A DNA stretch of 15,609 nt from Taibaiella sp047605615 (GCA_047605615.1 JASGFI010000062.1:1-15609); one strand, 5' to 3'. Positions 6,542 through 15,186 are shown, numbered from the stretch's first letter. The notes: generated by a model from the letters alone, not told the origin. Numbers and translations are program-made.

Positions 6542-7843
6542 ATGACAAATAAAACACAGATGAAACAACTCTCCCTGAGTATTGCCACGGTGGCTATGGC
6601 TATGTTTGCTGCAAGCTGCGGTCAGCCTGCATCGCAAGGTCAGTTAGTGGGCGATTATTCCAATAGGTCGGCCTATAGGCCGCCTACACCTGTAGGGATG
6701 TCCTATGTACCTGCCGGTGTGATGAAATCAGGCTACAGCGACCAGGATATCGACCACTCATTGGATGCGCCCGTCCGTACGGTGAACCTCAATGGTTTCT
6801 ATATGGACAATACCGAGATTACCAATGCCGAGTATCGTCAGTTTACCAGTTGGGTGAGGGACTCCATTGCGCACTCTATCTTGGGCGATTTTGTCGATAA
6901 CGAAGACGGCACCCAGTCCATAGACTGGAAGAACCGTATCAAATGGACAGACCCCGATGTTCAGGATCAGTTGGCCGGTATGTATTTGGACGCAACCCAG
7001 TCGGGTACCGGCAGAAAGGAAATAGATGCCTCCAAGTTGAATTACGTTACGCGTTATTTCGATTATACTGCATCCGTTTTGAACCCGGGGCAGCCCAGGT
7101 CTGCTTTCGACATTACCAAGACATATAACATATATCCCGACACAACCGTGTGGATAAAGCAATTCGCCTATTCCAACAATGAGCCTATTGCACGTCAATA
7201 CAATTGGTTTCCGGCGTTTGACGAATATCCGGTGGTGGGTGTTAATTGGATACAGGCAAATATGTTTTGTAACTGGCGTACGCAATTGTGGAAAGGCGAC
7301 CGCGAAAAACGCAAATTGTACTTTGAAGGCGAGTTTCGCCTGCCCGACGAAAGCGAATGGGAATGGGCAGCCCGCGGTGGCCGTCAATTGTCGCCATACC
7401 CTTGGGGCGGGCCTTATGTAATCAACAAGAAAGGTTGTTACTTGGCCAACTTCAAACCCGACCGCGGCGATTATTCGGCCGATGGTGGTTTATATACCGT
7501 GCGCGCAAACGCTTATTGGCCCAACGATTATGGTTTGTACAATATGTCGGGCAACGTAGCCGAATGGACTCGTTCCATATATAATAAGGAAGCCTATAAC
7601 GTGAACCTATTGTCCGACATGAACCCCTCTATTGTGGCCAGGTTGAATGAAACCGACCCGGTATGGCAACGCAGGATAGTAGTACGCGGCGGTAGCTGGC
7701 GCGACCCTGCTCCTTATTTGAACGTAAGCAACCGCGATTGGGAATATGCCGATACCGCCAAGGCTTACATAGGTTTCCGTACCGTATATGTACAGATAGC
7801 GGGCGCGCTTACCAATACGCCTGGTGGCAGTGCCTCAAGGTAA
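6542..7843 (+). CDS. gldK: GldK/PorK, type IX secretion ring lipoprotein
   Basis: Lipoprotein of the type IX secretion (T9SS)/gliding machine. In the family it forms, with GldN, the large periplasmic ring attached to the outer membrane. From ATG 6542 the product is 433 residues. A signal sequence ends in the lipobox MFAASC, with the lipidated Cys at residue 26 (an internal Met at residue 7 is an alternative start). The rest is an FGE-sulfatase/SUMF1-like domain: FYMDNTEITNAEYRQF, RLPDESEWEWAARGG, YNMSGNVAEWT, VVRGGSWRD and a final IGFRTV. These are GldK hallmarks rather than signs of catalytic formylglycine activity. The open frame runs further upstream, but the signal peptide position argues for 6542. 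It is followed by gldL after 67 bases, the conserved order of this locus. Confidence 0.93.
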   Translation: MTNKTQMKQLSLSIATVAMAMFAASCGQPASQGQLVGDYSNRSAYRPPTPVGMSYVPAGVMKSGYSDQDIDHSLDAPVRTVNLNGFYMDNTEITNAEYRQFTSWVRDSIAHSILGDFVDNEDGTQSIDWKNRIKWTDPDVQDQLAGMYLDATQSGTGRKEIDASKLNYVTRYFDYTASVLNPGQPRSAFDITKTYNIYPDTTVWIKQFAYSNNEPIARQYNWFPAFDEYPVVGVNWIQANMFCNWRTQLWKGDREKRKLYFEGEFRLPDESEWEWAARGGRQLSPYPWGGPYVINKKGCYLANFKPDRGDYSADGGLYTVRANAYWPNDYGLYNMSGNVAEWTRSIYNKEAYNVNLLSDMNPSIVARLNETDPVWQRRIVVRGGSWRDPAPYLNVSNRDWEYADTAKAYIGFRTVYVQIAGALTNTPGGSASR

Positions 7844-7910
7844 AAAGGCAATAGTCTAAAATTTTCAGTATCAAACTTTATAAACAATTCAGTAAATCAA
7901 ATTATATAAC

Positions 7911-8753
7911 ATGGGTTCAATAGCGTTGTTTTTCGAAACCAAGCAAGGAAAGTACTTTAAAAATGTGGTGATTGGCGTGGGTGCGGCAGTAGTGTTGATG
8001 GGTGCCTTGTTCAAATTGCAACACTGGCCAGGGGCCGGCATCATGCTTACCATTGGTATGAGTGTTGAAGCTTTTATCTTTGCCATGCAAGGTCTTCTGC
8101 CCCCACACAAGGATTATTACTGGGAACGTTATTATCCTAACTTGGACGAGAACCCACATGTTGAGGCATATAGGAAAGGCGTGAAATATGTTCCTCCCAC
8201 CACAGCTTTGGGCGTAGGCGGCGGCAGCGGTTCTGGCTCTACGGCTACATTCGACAAACTATTGGACGAAGCCAACCTGAACGCCCCCAACCTGAAACGC
8301 CTCAGCGACAACTTCCAGCGTTTCGGCCAAACGGTAGAGCAAATGAAAGACATTACCGATGTTACCTCTGCTACCGGCGCATACACACAAAAAGCCTCCG
8401 AGGCCGCCGATGCCTTGGACAAAATGAAAGAAACGTTTTTGGGTGCTACATCTACCCTGCAATCTTTCAATAATGCCGCAGACAGTACCGCCCAGTTCCA
8501 TAGCCAAGTACAGGTGTTGTCTAAAAATTTGGGCAGCTTGAACCAAATTTATGAGGTGGAACTGCAAGATGCCAACAACCATCTGAAAGCTATGAATAAA
8601 TTTTATAGCAATCTGGTTAACGCTTCGGATGCAATGGCTGCCAGTGCCACGGATGCGGTATCTGCCAAAGACCAAATTGCAACTTTGTCTAAGAACTTGG
8701 CGCAGTTGAACCAAATCTATGGCAATATGCTTAGTGCCATGCAAGGACGCTAA
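7911..8753 (+). CDS. gldL: GldL/PorL, inner-membrane motor subunit of T9SS
   Basis: A 280-residue inner-membrane protein. With GldM it forms the proton-powered motor that drives type IX secretion and, where present, gliding. Two transmembrane helices lie at about residues 18-35 (NVVIGVGAAVVLMGALF) and 43-60, joined by KLQHWPGAG, a typical GldL turn. Glu53 in TM2 (GMSVEAF) is the equivalent of the essential membrane glutamate (Glu49 in Flavobacterium johnsoniae). The rest is a Ser/Thr/Asn-rich cytoplasmic tail with helical, coiled-coil-like stretches. One sequence recurs in it: LSKNLGSLNQIY (about residue 205) and LSKNLAQLNQIY near the C-terminus, an internal repeat. Spacing to gldM is 121 bases, longer than the other gaps in the block. 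Confidence 0.95.
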   Translation: MGSIALFFETKQGKYFKNVVIGVGAAVVLMGALFKLQHWPGAGIMLTIGMSVEAFIFAMQGLLPPHKDYYWERYYPNLDENPHVEAYRKGVKYVPPTTALGVGGGSGSGSTATFDKLLDEANLNAPNLKRLSDNFQRFGQTVEQMKDITDVTSATGAYTQKASEAADALDKMKETFLGATSTLQSFNNAADSTAQFHSQVQVLSKNLGSLNQIYEVELQDANNHLKAMNKFYSNLVNASDAMAASATDAVSAKDQIATLSKNLAQLNQIYGNMLSAMQGR

Positions 8754-8874
8754 AAGAATATGCCGCTACAATTTATGTTGTACAATTAATTGAGTATAAG
8801 TATCTTCCAATTTGATAGTTGATGCATGTACTATGGGTCAAAATTTCAATAACTAATTCAAGAAAAGTCTAAGG

Positions 8875-10425
8875 ATGTCCTTACCTAAAGAGCCGCGGCA
8901 GCAGATGATTAACATGATGTATCTCGTGTTGACGGCTATGCTTGCGATGAATATCACTAAAGAAGTACTTACGGCTTTTGGTACTATCAACGGTAGTATC
9001 GAGAAGACTACGAGTACTTTGGTTGGCAAGAACGATGAATTTTATAAATCGTTTGACGAAGCCCAAAGTTCAAGAGATGGTGCCAAGGTGAAGCCTTTCA
9101 ACGACAAGGCCAAATTAATCAAGGCCAAGTCCGAAGAATTGTACGCTTATCTGAGCAGCTGGAAAGATACCATTATTGCCCGTACCGGTGGCATGGAAGA
9201 GGAACACGGTGTCAAGGCAATGAAAGGTATGGACGATATCAATGTGCCTACCTTGCTTTTCGTGGAGCAGAAGAAAGGGGATGAGGTGAGGAAAAAGATC
9301 GAGGATTTCAAGGGGTTCGTATTGTCACAAATTGATAATAAGGCCGATAGGGATCGTTTTGCCAATTCTTTCCCAATCCAGTTTCCTGCTATGGCCAAAA
9401 GTGACGATAACCCCAGTGGCGAATGGGCTTTCGGTACGTTCCATAATATACCTGCCATAGCTGCGGTGGCCATGTTTTCCAAATATCAAAATGATGTAAA
9501 GAATACGGAATCAATGGTTTTGGATTACTTGGCTTCCCAAGTATATTTGAAAGACGATAAATTTGATAAGTTGGTGGCTATCGCTACGCCCAATACTACT
9601 TATGCTTTAGAGGGTCAGGAAATTAATGCCACCATAGTACTTGGTGCTTACAACAGTACGGCCAATCCTACCATAACATCAAACGCCGGAACAGTGCCGG
9701 TAAAAGACGGTGTTGGTACGCTGAAAATTCGTGCCAGCGGTGCGGGTGTACGTACCGTAAACGGTACCGTTAGCATTGTTTCCAATGGCGAAACCAAAAG
9801 TTTCCCCTACAAATTTGAATATACCGTGGGTTCGGCAGGTGCTTCCTTGCAGTTGGACAAGATGAATGTAATGTACATCGGTGTGGCAAATCCCATAAGC
9901 TTGTCGGCATCTGGTTATAACATTGAGGACGTAAGGTTGAACATGCCTTGGGCTAAGTTGGAGTCTAATAGTTTGGGCAAAGGCCACTACGATGCTTGGG
10001 TTACTACGCCGGGGGTGTCTGAATATACGATTACCGCCGCTCGCGGGTCTGGTTCTGCCGCACAAGTTGGAGCGGGCAAGATAAAGGTTAAGAGAATTCC
10101 AGACCCCGTGGCTTACGTGGCCGGCAAGACGGAAGGATTGATACAGACCAGCATAGCAAAGGCGCAGGCGGGTGTTATAGCAAAAGCCGATGCAAGTTTT
10201 GAGTTTGAAGCCAGGTTTAAGGTAACCAGCTTTAGGTTCGTGTTTCTTCCGAAGGCCGGGGATGCGGTACCGGTAATGGTGAACGGCGCATCTTTCAATC
10301 AAGACGCTCAGCAACTGATTGCCAGGTCCAAGCCGGGAGACCGTTGGGTATTTGACCAAATAAAAGCAGTAGGGCCCGATAACTTTACGCGCTCTCTTAA
10401 CAGTATAATATTGACATTAAATTAA
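8875..10425 (+). CDS. gldM: GldM/PorM, inner-membrane anchored motor shaft of T9SS
   Basis: A 516-residue protein, normal length for GldM. The N-terminus is MSLPKEPRQQMINMMYLVL followed by LAMNITKEVLTAF. This is the GldM hallmark: a short cytoplasmic stretch with Arg8 (equivalent to the conserved Arg9 of F. johnsoniae) and a single transmembrane helix at about 12-30. The periplasmic part begins helical (to about residue 220) and continues as beta-rich domains, including segments such as YALEGQEINATIVLGAY and YVAGKTEGLI. In known structures a GldM dimer threads the GldL pentamer and spans the periplasm to reach the GldK/GldN ring. An AAGG immediately precedes the ATG. The stop overlaps the start of gldN by one base (TAATG), so the two are probably translationally coupled. 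Confidence 0.96.
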   Translation: MSLPKEPRQQMINMMYLVLTAMLAMNITKEVLTAFGTINGSIEKTTSTLVGKNDEFYKSFDEAQSSRDGAKVKPFNDKAKLIKAKSEELYAYLSSWKDTIIARTGGMEEEHGVKAMKGMDDINVPTLLFVEQKKGDEVRKKIEDFKGFVLSQIDNKADRDRFANSFPIQFPAMAKSDDNPSGEWAFGTFHNIPAIAAVAMFSKYQNDVKNTESMVLDYLASQVYLKDDKFDKLVAIATPNTTYALEGQEINATIVLGAYNSTANPTITSNAGTVPVKDGVGTLKIRASGAGVRTVNGTVSIVSNGETKSFPYKFEYTVGSAGASLQLDKMNVMYIGVANPISLSASGYNIEDVRLNMPWAKLESNSLGKGHYDAWVTTPGVSEYTITAARGSGSAAQVGAGKIKVKRIPDPVAYVAGKTEGLIQTSIAKAQAGVIAKADASFEFEARFKVTSFRFVFLPKAGDAVPVMVNGASFNQDAQQLIARSKPGDRWVFDQIKAVGPDNFTRSLNSIILTLN

Positions 10426-11366
10426 TGGGTATTTCAATCAATTCATCAAAGATGAGCAGTATTTCTAAAAAGTATTCCGTATTGTTTGCCGGCTGTGTAG
10501 CCTTGGGTTCTAATGTGGCTATGGCTCAAAAGCCGGGTACTGCCGACCCGTCGGCTCAGGCGGTGGGCTACGAAGCGGTGAACAAAACGTGGCAACCGTC
10601 TTTAACTAAAGACGGAGTGATAGACGTAGTGCCGCACGTAAACAAAGCACTTGATTTGCATCGGATTCGAGAAGCCGATGCAGGGTTTAAACGAAGAATT
10701 TGGCGTCAAATCGATGTTCGTCAAAAGCAAAACCAAGCTTTCATTTATAAAGGAGACGAGTACTCCGGTGGCGGTGCGTTCATAGAAATATTGATAGATG
10801 CCATCAAGAAGGGTAAGGTTGCCGCTTATAGCAATATTGATGACAGGTTTACTTCCCCGTTGAATTTGGAAAGTTTTGAAAAGTCTTTGGGTGGTGGCAG
10901 GGATACGACTTGGGTCGAAAATCCGGAAACCGGCGAACAGACCATGCGTATTCTCAACCGTGAGTTCAACGTTAATACGGTAACTAAATATAGGATTAAG
11001 GAAGACTGGGTATTTGACCGCAATGCTGGTAGAATGGTGGTACGCATCGTTGGCATAGCCCCCCTTAGGGACGAGTATAATGAGTCCACGGGTGATTTCA
11101 TGTTCTCTACCCCTATGTTTTGGCTGAACTACGAGGAGCTGCGTAAGGTGTTGGTCAACTATGAAGTTTATAACCCGCAAAATGATTTGAATAGGCTTAC
11201 TTGGACCGACTATCTGGACGGCAGGTATTTCTCAAGTTATGTCATCAAGTCTTCTGCTTCCAATCCTACGGGTGAAGATTTTGTCAAGGGGCTGCGCGGC
11301 TTGGAAGAAGGCGAACGTGCTTTGGAAGCCATTAGGGCCAAGGAAGACGATATGTGGGCACACTAA
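10425..11366 (+). CDS. gldN: GldN/PorN, periplasmic ring protein of T9SS
   Basis: A 313-residue exported protein, partner of GldK in the outer-membrane-associated ring of the type IX secretion system. A signal peptide ends in NVAMAQ, near residue 35. ATG 10425 overlaps the gldM stop. ATG 10452 (MSSISKKYSVL) would give a more typical signal peptide length and cannot be excluded. GldN-type features are visible: an early KTWQPS / DGVIDVVPH segment, RRIWRQIDVRQKQN, YRIKEDWVFDR, VRIVGIAPL and FWLNYEELRKVLVNYEVYNPQND. It is the last gene of the block, followed within about 25 bases by a strong terminator. Confidence 0.95.
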   Translation: MGISINSSKMSSISKKYSVLFAGCVALGSNVAMAQKPGTADPSAQAVGYEAVNKTWQPSLTKDGVIDVVPHVNKALDLHRIREADAGFKRRIWRQIDVRQKQNQAFIYKGDEYSGGGAFIEILIDAIKKGKVAAYSNIDDRFTSPLNLESFEKSLGGGRDTTWVENPETGEQTMRILNREFNVNTVTKYRIKEDWVFDRNAGRMVVRIVGIAPLRDEYNESTGDFMFSTPMFWLNYEELRKVLVNYEVYNPQNDLNRLTWTDYLDGRYFSSYVIKSSASNPTGEDFVKGLRGLEEGERALEAIRAKEDDMWAH

Positions 11367-11389
11367 TTTTCGTACAGCAACAATTTTTG

Positions 11390-11422
11390 AAATAGGGCTT
11401 TTTTTTAAAGCCCTATTTTTTT
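11390..11422 (+). terminator. rho-independent terminator after gldN
   Basis: AAATAGGGCTTT (11390-11401) pairs perfectly with AAAGCCCTATTT (11407-11418) around five T, then more T residues. It is a 12-bp stem that ends the gldKLMN transcript. The flanking A and T runs mean it should also work on the opposite strand. Confidence 0.9.
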
Positions 11423-11456
11423 ACAAATAACCAACACTCCTTTGTGGTTCGCGGCT

Positions 11457-11464
11457 TATTTTTG
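11457..11464 (+). promoter_or_regulatory. possible Bacteroidetes -7 box for the M28 peptidase gene
   Basis: TATTTTTG matches TAnnTTTG and lies about 30 bases before the ATG at 11495. A TTTG at 11441-11444 is only 12 bases upstream, shorter than the usual spacing, so the -33 element is uncertain. Confidence 0.45.
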
Positions 11465-11494
11465 CAACAATTCAAATAGTCCCAATTCCGACCG

Positions 11495-13198
11495 ATGCCC
11501 CGTAAATTCAAGTTTCAGCTTTTTGCGTCTTTTTATATTGTTTTTTCCTTTGGTTTTACTACCATGCTTTCCGCCCAGGTATGGAAAAAAGTTGTTCCTT
11601 CTATCCTAAAAAGCGAAAAAGCGGAGGCCAACAATTCGGCGGGCGATTTGGCTACCGTGAACCAACTAAAGGCAGATATTGGTTATTTGGCCGATGACAA
11701 GCTGGAAGGCCGCCGTACCGGCTCGCGGGGTGAAATATTGGCTGGCAAGTACATAGAAAGCAGGATGACCGAACTTCGGTTGCTTCCTTACGAAGGCAAA
11801 TTTTTACATCCCTTTAAGTTTGAGTGGGGTAGGGAGCTTACGCCCGAACTACGTTTTACTATTTCCAATAAATACATTTCGGTACCCGAAGACGCTTTCC
11901 CTGCCCCGTTTTCCGCAGCCGGGAAAGAAGAAAATTTTGTACTGCCGGAAAGCAGGGAAACCTCAAGTCCTTGGCTGATTCCTTTATACGAAAACGAACA
12001 AGATGCCAACAACCCGCATTTCGATTGGGAGAAAGCAGCATTTGAAACAAGCCGAAAGGCCGTTGAACGCGGCGCAACGGCGGTTTTGTTTTACGATAAG
12101 TATGGCAGCAAATATTTCCCTTCATTTCAAAAAAGAAGCGATTACGAAACCTTGTCCATACCCGTAATGGTGCTGAACAAGAAAATTTACGACCTGTATA
12201 TCAAGGACATGAAAGTGATGCAGCCCATTATGATGAACATCACTTTCAAAAAGACGATGAGAACCGGCATGAACATAGCAGGTTATATAGACAACCATGC
12301 GGGGCAAACGGTTGTTTTCGGAGCGCATTACGACCATTTGGGTTATGGCGAAGACGGCAACAGCAGGAATACGGGTACCCGTGCCATACACAATGGGGCC
12401 GACGATAATGCCAGTGGCGTGGCCGCAATGTTGGCGATAGCGCAAAAGCTGCAACAGTCCGGCGCAAAGAGATACAATTACCTTTTCGTGGCTTTCTCGG
12501 GCGAAGAACTGGGCTTGCTGGGTTCCAAGGCGTTTGTGAACGAAGAAAAAGACATCAACAGCAAAAAAGTGGCCTATATGATTAACATGGATATGGTAGG
12601 TAGGTTAAATGCGGAGAAAAAATTAACGGTAGGTGGCATAGGCACTTCGCCGGTATGGGCTTCGGTGCTGTCTTCGGTGCCCAATAACTTTAAGATTGCG
12701 AAAGACAGTAGCGGCATAGGCCCTTCCGACCACTCTTCGTTTTACAACGACAGCATACCCGTGCTTTTTTTCTTTACGGGCACACACACCGATTACCACA
12801 AGCCCAGCGACGATGCCCCAAAAATAAACTACGAGGGCGAAAAGGATATAGTGAATTATATATACAACATAGCTTTGACTATGGAAAAACAACCCCTGCC
12901 GCTATTTACCAAAACAAAAAATACGACTACCGGCCGCACGTCGTTCAAAGTTACCTTGGGTATCATGCCCGATTACAGTTACCAAGATGGCGGCGTGAAG
13001 GTGGACGGCGTTATAGATGATAAGGCAGCAGCAAAGGCAGGGCTTCGCCCTGGCGATATCATACTGCAACTGGGCGGCATTAAAATAGGGGGCATGCAAA
13101 GTTACATGGAAGCATTGGGCAGTTTTAACCCCGGCGACAGCACTACGGTAAAGGTAAAGAGAGGCGCCACCGTGCAAGATTTCAACTTGCAATTTTAG
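11495..13198 (+). CDS. exported M28-family zinc metallopeptidase with C-terminal PDZ domain
   Basis: A 567-residue protein with a signal peptide ending in MLSAQ (about residue 28), so it acts in the periplasm or beyond. A PA-like inserted region precedes the M28 catalytic domain (about 255-455), whose zinc ligands and catalytic residues are all visible. These are His278 in GAHYDH, Asp303 in GADDN, Glu337-Glu338 in SGEELG, Asp366 in NMDMVGR and His435 in HTDYHKPSDD. Residues from about 485 form a PDZ domain with VDGVIDDKAAAKAGLRPGD. M28 enzymes are aminopeptidases; the PDZ probably binds substrate ends or partners. ATG 11495 is supported by the signal peptide directly after it. The C-terminus lacks a recognisable T9SS sorting domain, so it is probably not a T9SS cargo despite the neighbourhood. 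Confidence 0.93.
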   Translation: MPRKFKFQLFASFYIVFSFGFTTMLSAQVWKKVVPSILKSEKAEANNSAGDLATVNQLKADIGYLADDKLEGRRTGSRGEILAGKYIESRMTELRLLPYEGKFLHPFKFEWGRELTPELRFTISNKYISVPEDAFPAPFSAAGKEENFVLPESRETSSPWLIPLYENEQDANNPHFDWEKAAFETSRKAVERGATAVLFYDKYGSKYFPSFQKRSDYETLSIPVMVLNKKIYDLYIKDMKVMQPIMMNITFKKTMRTGMNIAGYIDNHAGQTVVFGAHYDHLGYGEDGNSRNTGTRAIHNGADDNASGVAAMLAIAQKLQQSGAKRYNYLFVAFSGEELGLLGSKAFVNEEKDINSKKVAYMINMDMVGRLNAEKKLTVGGIGTSPVWASVLSSVPNNFKIAKDSSGIGPSDHSSFYNDSIPVLFFFTGTHTDYHKPSDDAPKINYEGEKDIVNYIYNIALTMEKQPLPLFTKTKNTTTGRTSFKVTLGIMPDYSYQDGGVKVDGVIDDKAAAKAGLRPGDIILQLGGIKIGGMQSYMEALGSFNPGDSTTVKVKRGATVQDFNLQF

Positions 13199-13338
13199 CG
13201 GCTCTTGCCAAGGCACAGGGCAAATTTTCGGCGTGTTTGTTGCCCAAGGGTTTCAAAATATCTTACATTAGCCTCCAAATTCAATGCCGTGCATGGCTGA
13301 ATTTTGGATAGTTACAAAGAGCGTAAAGATTACAAACT

Positions 13339-14217
13339 ATGCAGGAAAACAAGGAGATAGTGGCATTGTTGCATCTAATGGACGACCCGGATGCGGAGGT
13401 TTTCGATTCGGTAGCCAACAGGTTGCTGCATTATGGCAAGGACATCATCCCCAATCTGGAAGCCCTTTGGGAAGTGACCGTGGACGAAGATGTTCAAAAC
13501 AGGATAGAGAATTTGATTCACAGGGCAAACTTTACCGAGTTGCAGTCGGAATTGGCTTCCTGGGGCGAAGACCCCATGCCCCCCTTGTTTAAAGGTGCGT
13601 TGTTGCTGGCTCGCTATCGCTATCCGGAGTTAAGTATTACCCAATACCAACGCCTGCTCGACCAGATGAGGCGCAATATATGGCTGGAGCTGAACGCCTA
13701 CCTTACGCCCTTGGAACAAATAAACGTAGTGAACGGCATATTGTACAACTATTACAAGCTCGAAGGCCGCGAAATAACCGAGCGCGACATCAACCAATAT
13801 TACCTCAACCAAGCATTGGACAATAAGAAGGGAAATGCCTATTCTATTGGCATACTGTATCTTACCCTTTGCGAGTTGCTGGATATTCCCATATTTGCCG
13901 TTAACATTCCCCGTCAATTCGTGCTGGCATTCTTCGATACCCAATACCATTTTTATTCGCCGGGTACGCGCCCCGTGCAGTCCATACAGTTCTACATAGA
14001 CCCGGTAAACGGTATGGTATATACCCAAAACGACGTAGACGTTTACCTGAAAAAGTTGAATATAAACAAAGAGGAGGAGTATTTTAAGCCATTGAACAAC
14101 AATGAGGTGATGCTCAGGATGCTCGAAGAAATGGAGCAGACCTATCAATACGGCAACGAATACGGCAAAGCGAACGATATGCAGCATTTGGCAGCCGTGC
14201 TCAAAAGCAACAAATAA
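13339..14217 (+). CDS. SirB1-type transglutaminase-like protein
   Basis: A 292-residue cytoplasmic protein. The first 65 residues are helical with a HEAT-like look (MDDPDAEVFDSVANRLL, then LEALWEVTVDEDVQNRIE). The SirB1/transglutaminase-like domain follows: LEQINVVNGILYN, then GNAYSIGILYLTLCELLDIPIFAVNIPRQFVLAF, whose first half matches the SirB1 pattern of a Gly-Asn-x-x-Ser start followed by a Leu-rich helix and a beta-strand. The classic catalytic Cys is not visible at the start of this helix, so the protein is probably a non-peptidase structural relative. The C-terminus is acidic and helical. It is preceded by 140 bases that contain no clear gene. Biological role is unknown. Confidence 0.85.
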   Translation: MQENKEIVALLHLMDDPDAEVFDSVANRLLHYGKDIIPNLEALWEVTVDEDVQNRIENLIHRANFTELQSELASWGEDPMPPLFKGALLLARYRYPELSITQYQRLLDQMRRNIWLELNAYLTPLEQINVVNGILYNYYKLEGREITERDINQYYLNQALDNKKGNAYSIGILYLTLCELLDIPIFAVNIPRQFVLAFFDTQYHFYSPGTRPVQSIQFYIDPVNGMVYTQNDVDVYLKKLNINKEEEYFKPLNNNEVMLRMLEEMEQTYQYGNEYGKANDMQHLAAVLKSNK

Positions 14218-14258
14218 ACCCGAGCCTGAAAATATTGGCGAAAAATATGCGGCTATAT

Positions 14259-14289
14259 TTTGCCCGTTGATGTCTATTCCCTACCTTTG
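14259..14289 (+). promoter_or_regulatory. promoter of the SRP RNA gene
   Basis: TTTG at 14259-14262 and TACCTTTG at 14282-14289 match the Bacteroidetes -33 and -7 elements with a 19-base spacer. The -7 box ends four bases before the GGCAAGT that opens the RNA's terminal helix, which fits the expected start point. Confidence 0.8.
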
Positions 14290-14293
14290 CGGC

Positions 14294-14387
14294 GGCAAGT
14301 CTTATACGACCAGCTCCTGCTGAACCTCCCCAGGGTAGGAATGCAGCAAGGATAGGCGGTTGAGCGGTGCGATATAAGTAACTTGCC
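14294..14387 (+). ncRNA. ffs: small signal recognition particle RNA (4.5S type)
   Basis: The RNA component of SRP, which with Ffh targets nascent membrane and secreted proteins to the translocon. The conserved domain IV core is visible: CAGG, a three-pair stem GTA/TGC closed by the GGAA tetraloop (14338-14341), then AGCAAGG. The ends pair as GGCAAGT (14294-14300) with ACTTGCC (14381-14387), extended by CTTATA/TATAAG. The length is about 94 nt, the short bacterial form lacking an Alu domain. A run of seven T follows at once (14389-14395), so the terminal helix also serves as a terminator. End positions are set by helix complementarity. Confidence 0.93.
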
Positions 14388-14470
14388 ATTTTTTTCCCTC
14401 CTTTGTGTTTTTTCCCTTGCCGAGATTGTTTTTTTAGGTTACTATATTTACAAGTACAATATACTGTTTT

Positions 14471-15121
14471 ATGAAATTTTTTATTGATACGGCCAACCTG
14501 CAACAAATAAAGGAAGCCAACGATTTGGGAATATTGGACGGCGTTACCACCAACCCTTCGCTCATGGCCAAAGAAGGCATCAAAGGCCAAGAAGCCATTT
14601 TGCAACATTATAGGGATATTTGCTCCATAGTGGACGGCCCGGTAAGTGCCGAAGTGCTCTCTACCGACTTCAAGGGAATGGTGGAGGAAGGGGAGAAACT
14701 GGCTGCCCTGCACGAAAATATAGTGGTTAAGATACCCATGATTAAGGACGGCATAAAAGCCATAAAACACTTTACCGACCACGACATAAAAACCAATTGT
14801 ACGTTGGTATTCTCTGCCGGTCAGGCCATATTGGCGGCCAAGGCCGGCGCCACCATGTTGTCGCCCTTCATTGGCCGTGTGGACGATGCCGGTTGGGACG
14901 GCGTACAACTGGTGCAACAGATAGTAAACCTCTACAACACACAAGGTTACATGACCGAAGTATTGGCCGCATCTATCCGCAATCCGTTGCACATCATCAA
15001 GTGTGCCGAGGTGGGTGCCGATATTTGTACCTGTCCGCTCGATGCTATCTTGGGTCTATTGAAACATCCCTTGACGGATTTGGGCTTGGCCAAATTTTTG
15101 GAAGATGCCAAAAAGATGTAA
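14471..15121 (+). CDS. tal: transaldolase, small (TalC/FSA-like) subfamily
   Basis: A 216-residue cytoplasmic enzyme of the pentose phosphate pathway that transfers a dihydroxyacetone unit between sugar phosphates. It belongs to the short (about 215-residue) decameric family shared with fructose-6-phosphate aldolase. Opening MKFFIDTANL and GVTTNPSLMAKEG are family hallmarks, and the Schiff-base lysine is Lys87 in NIVVKIPM. Glu61 (SAEVLST) and Phe133 (SPFIGRVDD) occupy positions where E. coli fructose-6-phosphate aldolase has Gln59 and Tyr131, so I favour transaldolase activity over the aldolase annotation often given to this family. It follows the SRP RNA gene by 83 bases and has its own terminator. 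Possible -7-like sequence TATATTTA lies at 14443-14450. Confidence 0.93.
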   Translation: MKFFIDTANLQQIKEANDLGILDGVTTNPSLMAKEGIKGQEAILQHYRDICSIVDGPVSAEVLSTDFKGMVEEGEKLAALHENIVVKIPMIKDGIKAIKHFTDHDIKTNCTLVFSAGQAILAAKAGATMLSPFIGRVDDAGWDGVQLVQQIVNLYNTQGYMTEVLAASIRNPLHIIKCAEVGADICTCPLDAILGLLKHPLTDLGLAKFLEDAKKM

Positions 15122-15144
15122 ACATAACGCCCGCGGCGTATATT

Positions 15145-15186
15145 CAAAACCCCTTGCCTTCTTTGGCATGGGGTTTTGGTTTTTTG
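15145..15186 (+). terminator. rho-independent terminator after tal
   Basis: CAAAACCCC-TT-GCC (15145-15158) pairs with GGC-AT-GGGGTTTTG (15065+100 onward, 15165-15178) with one T-T mismatch and a six-base loop. GTTTTTTGG follows. It lies 24 bases after the tal stop. Confidence 0.88.

Noticed and set aside
6758..7387. A 209-residue minus-strand open frame opposite gldK
   Set aside because: Lies wholly within the conserved SUMF1-like domain of GldK and has no plausible start region or homologous motifs.
9679..10359. A 226-residue minus-strand open frame opposite gldM
   Set aside because: Antisense to the GldM periplasmic domains; residue composition is unusual and no motif is visible.
13218..13245. 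GGGCAA/TTGCCC inverted repeat after the M28 peptidase gene as a terminator
   Set aside because: Only six pairs with a 16-base loop and no T-tract; too weak to call.
14201..14992. A 263-residue minus-strand open frame spanning the SRP RNA and part of tal
   Set aside because: It crosses a structured RNA gene and its promoter and is antisense to transaldolase; not compatible with a real gene.
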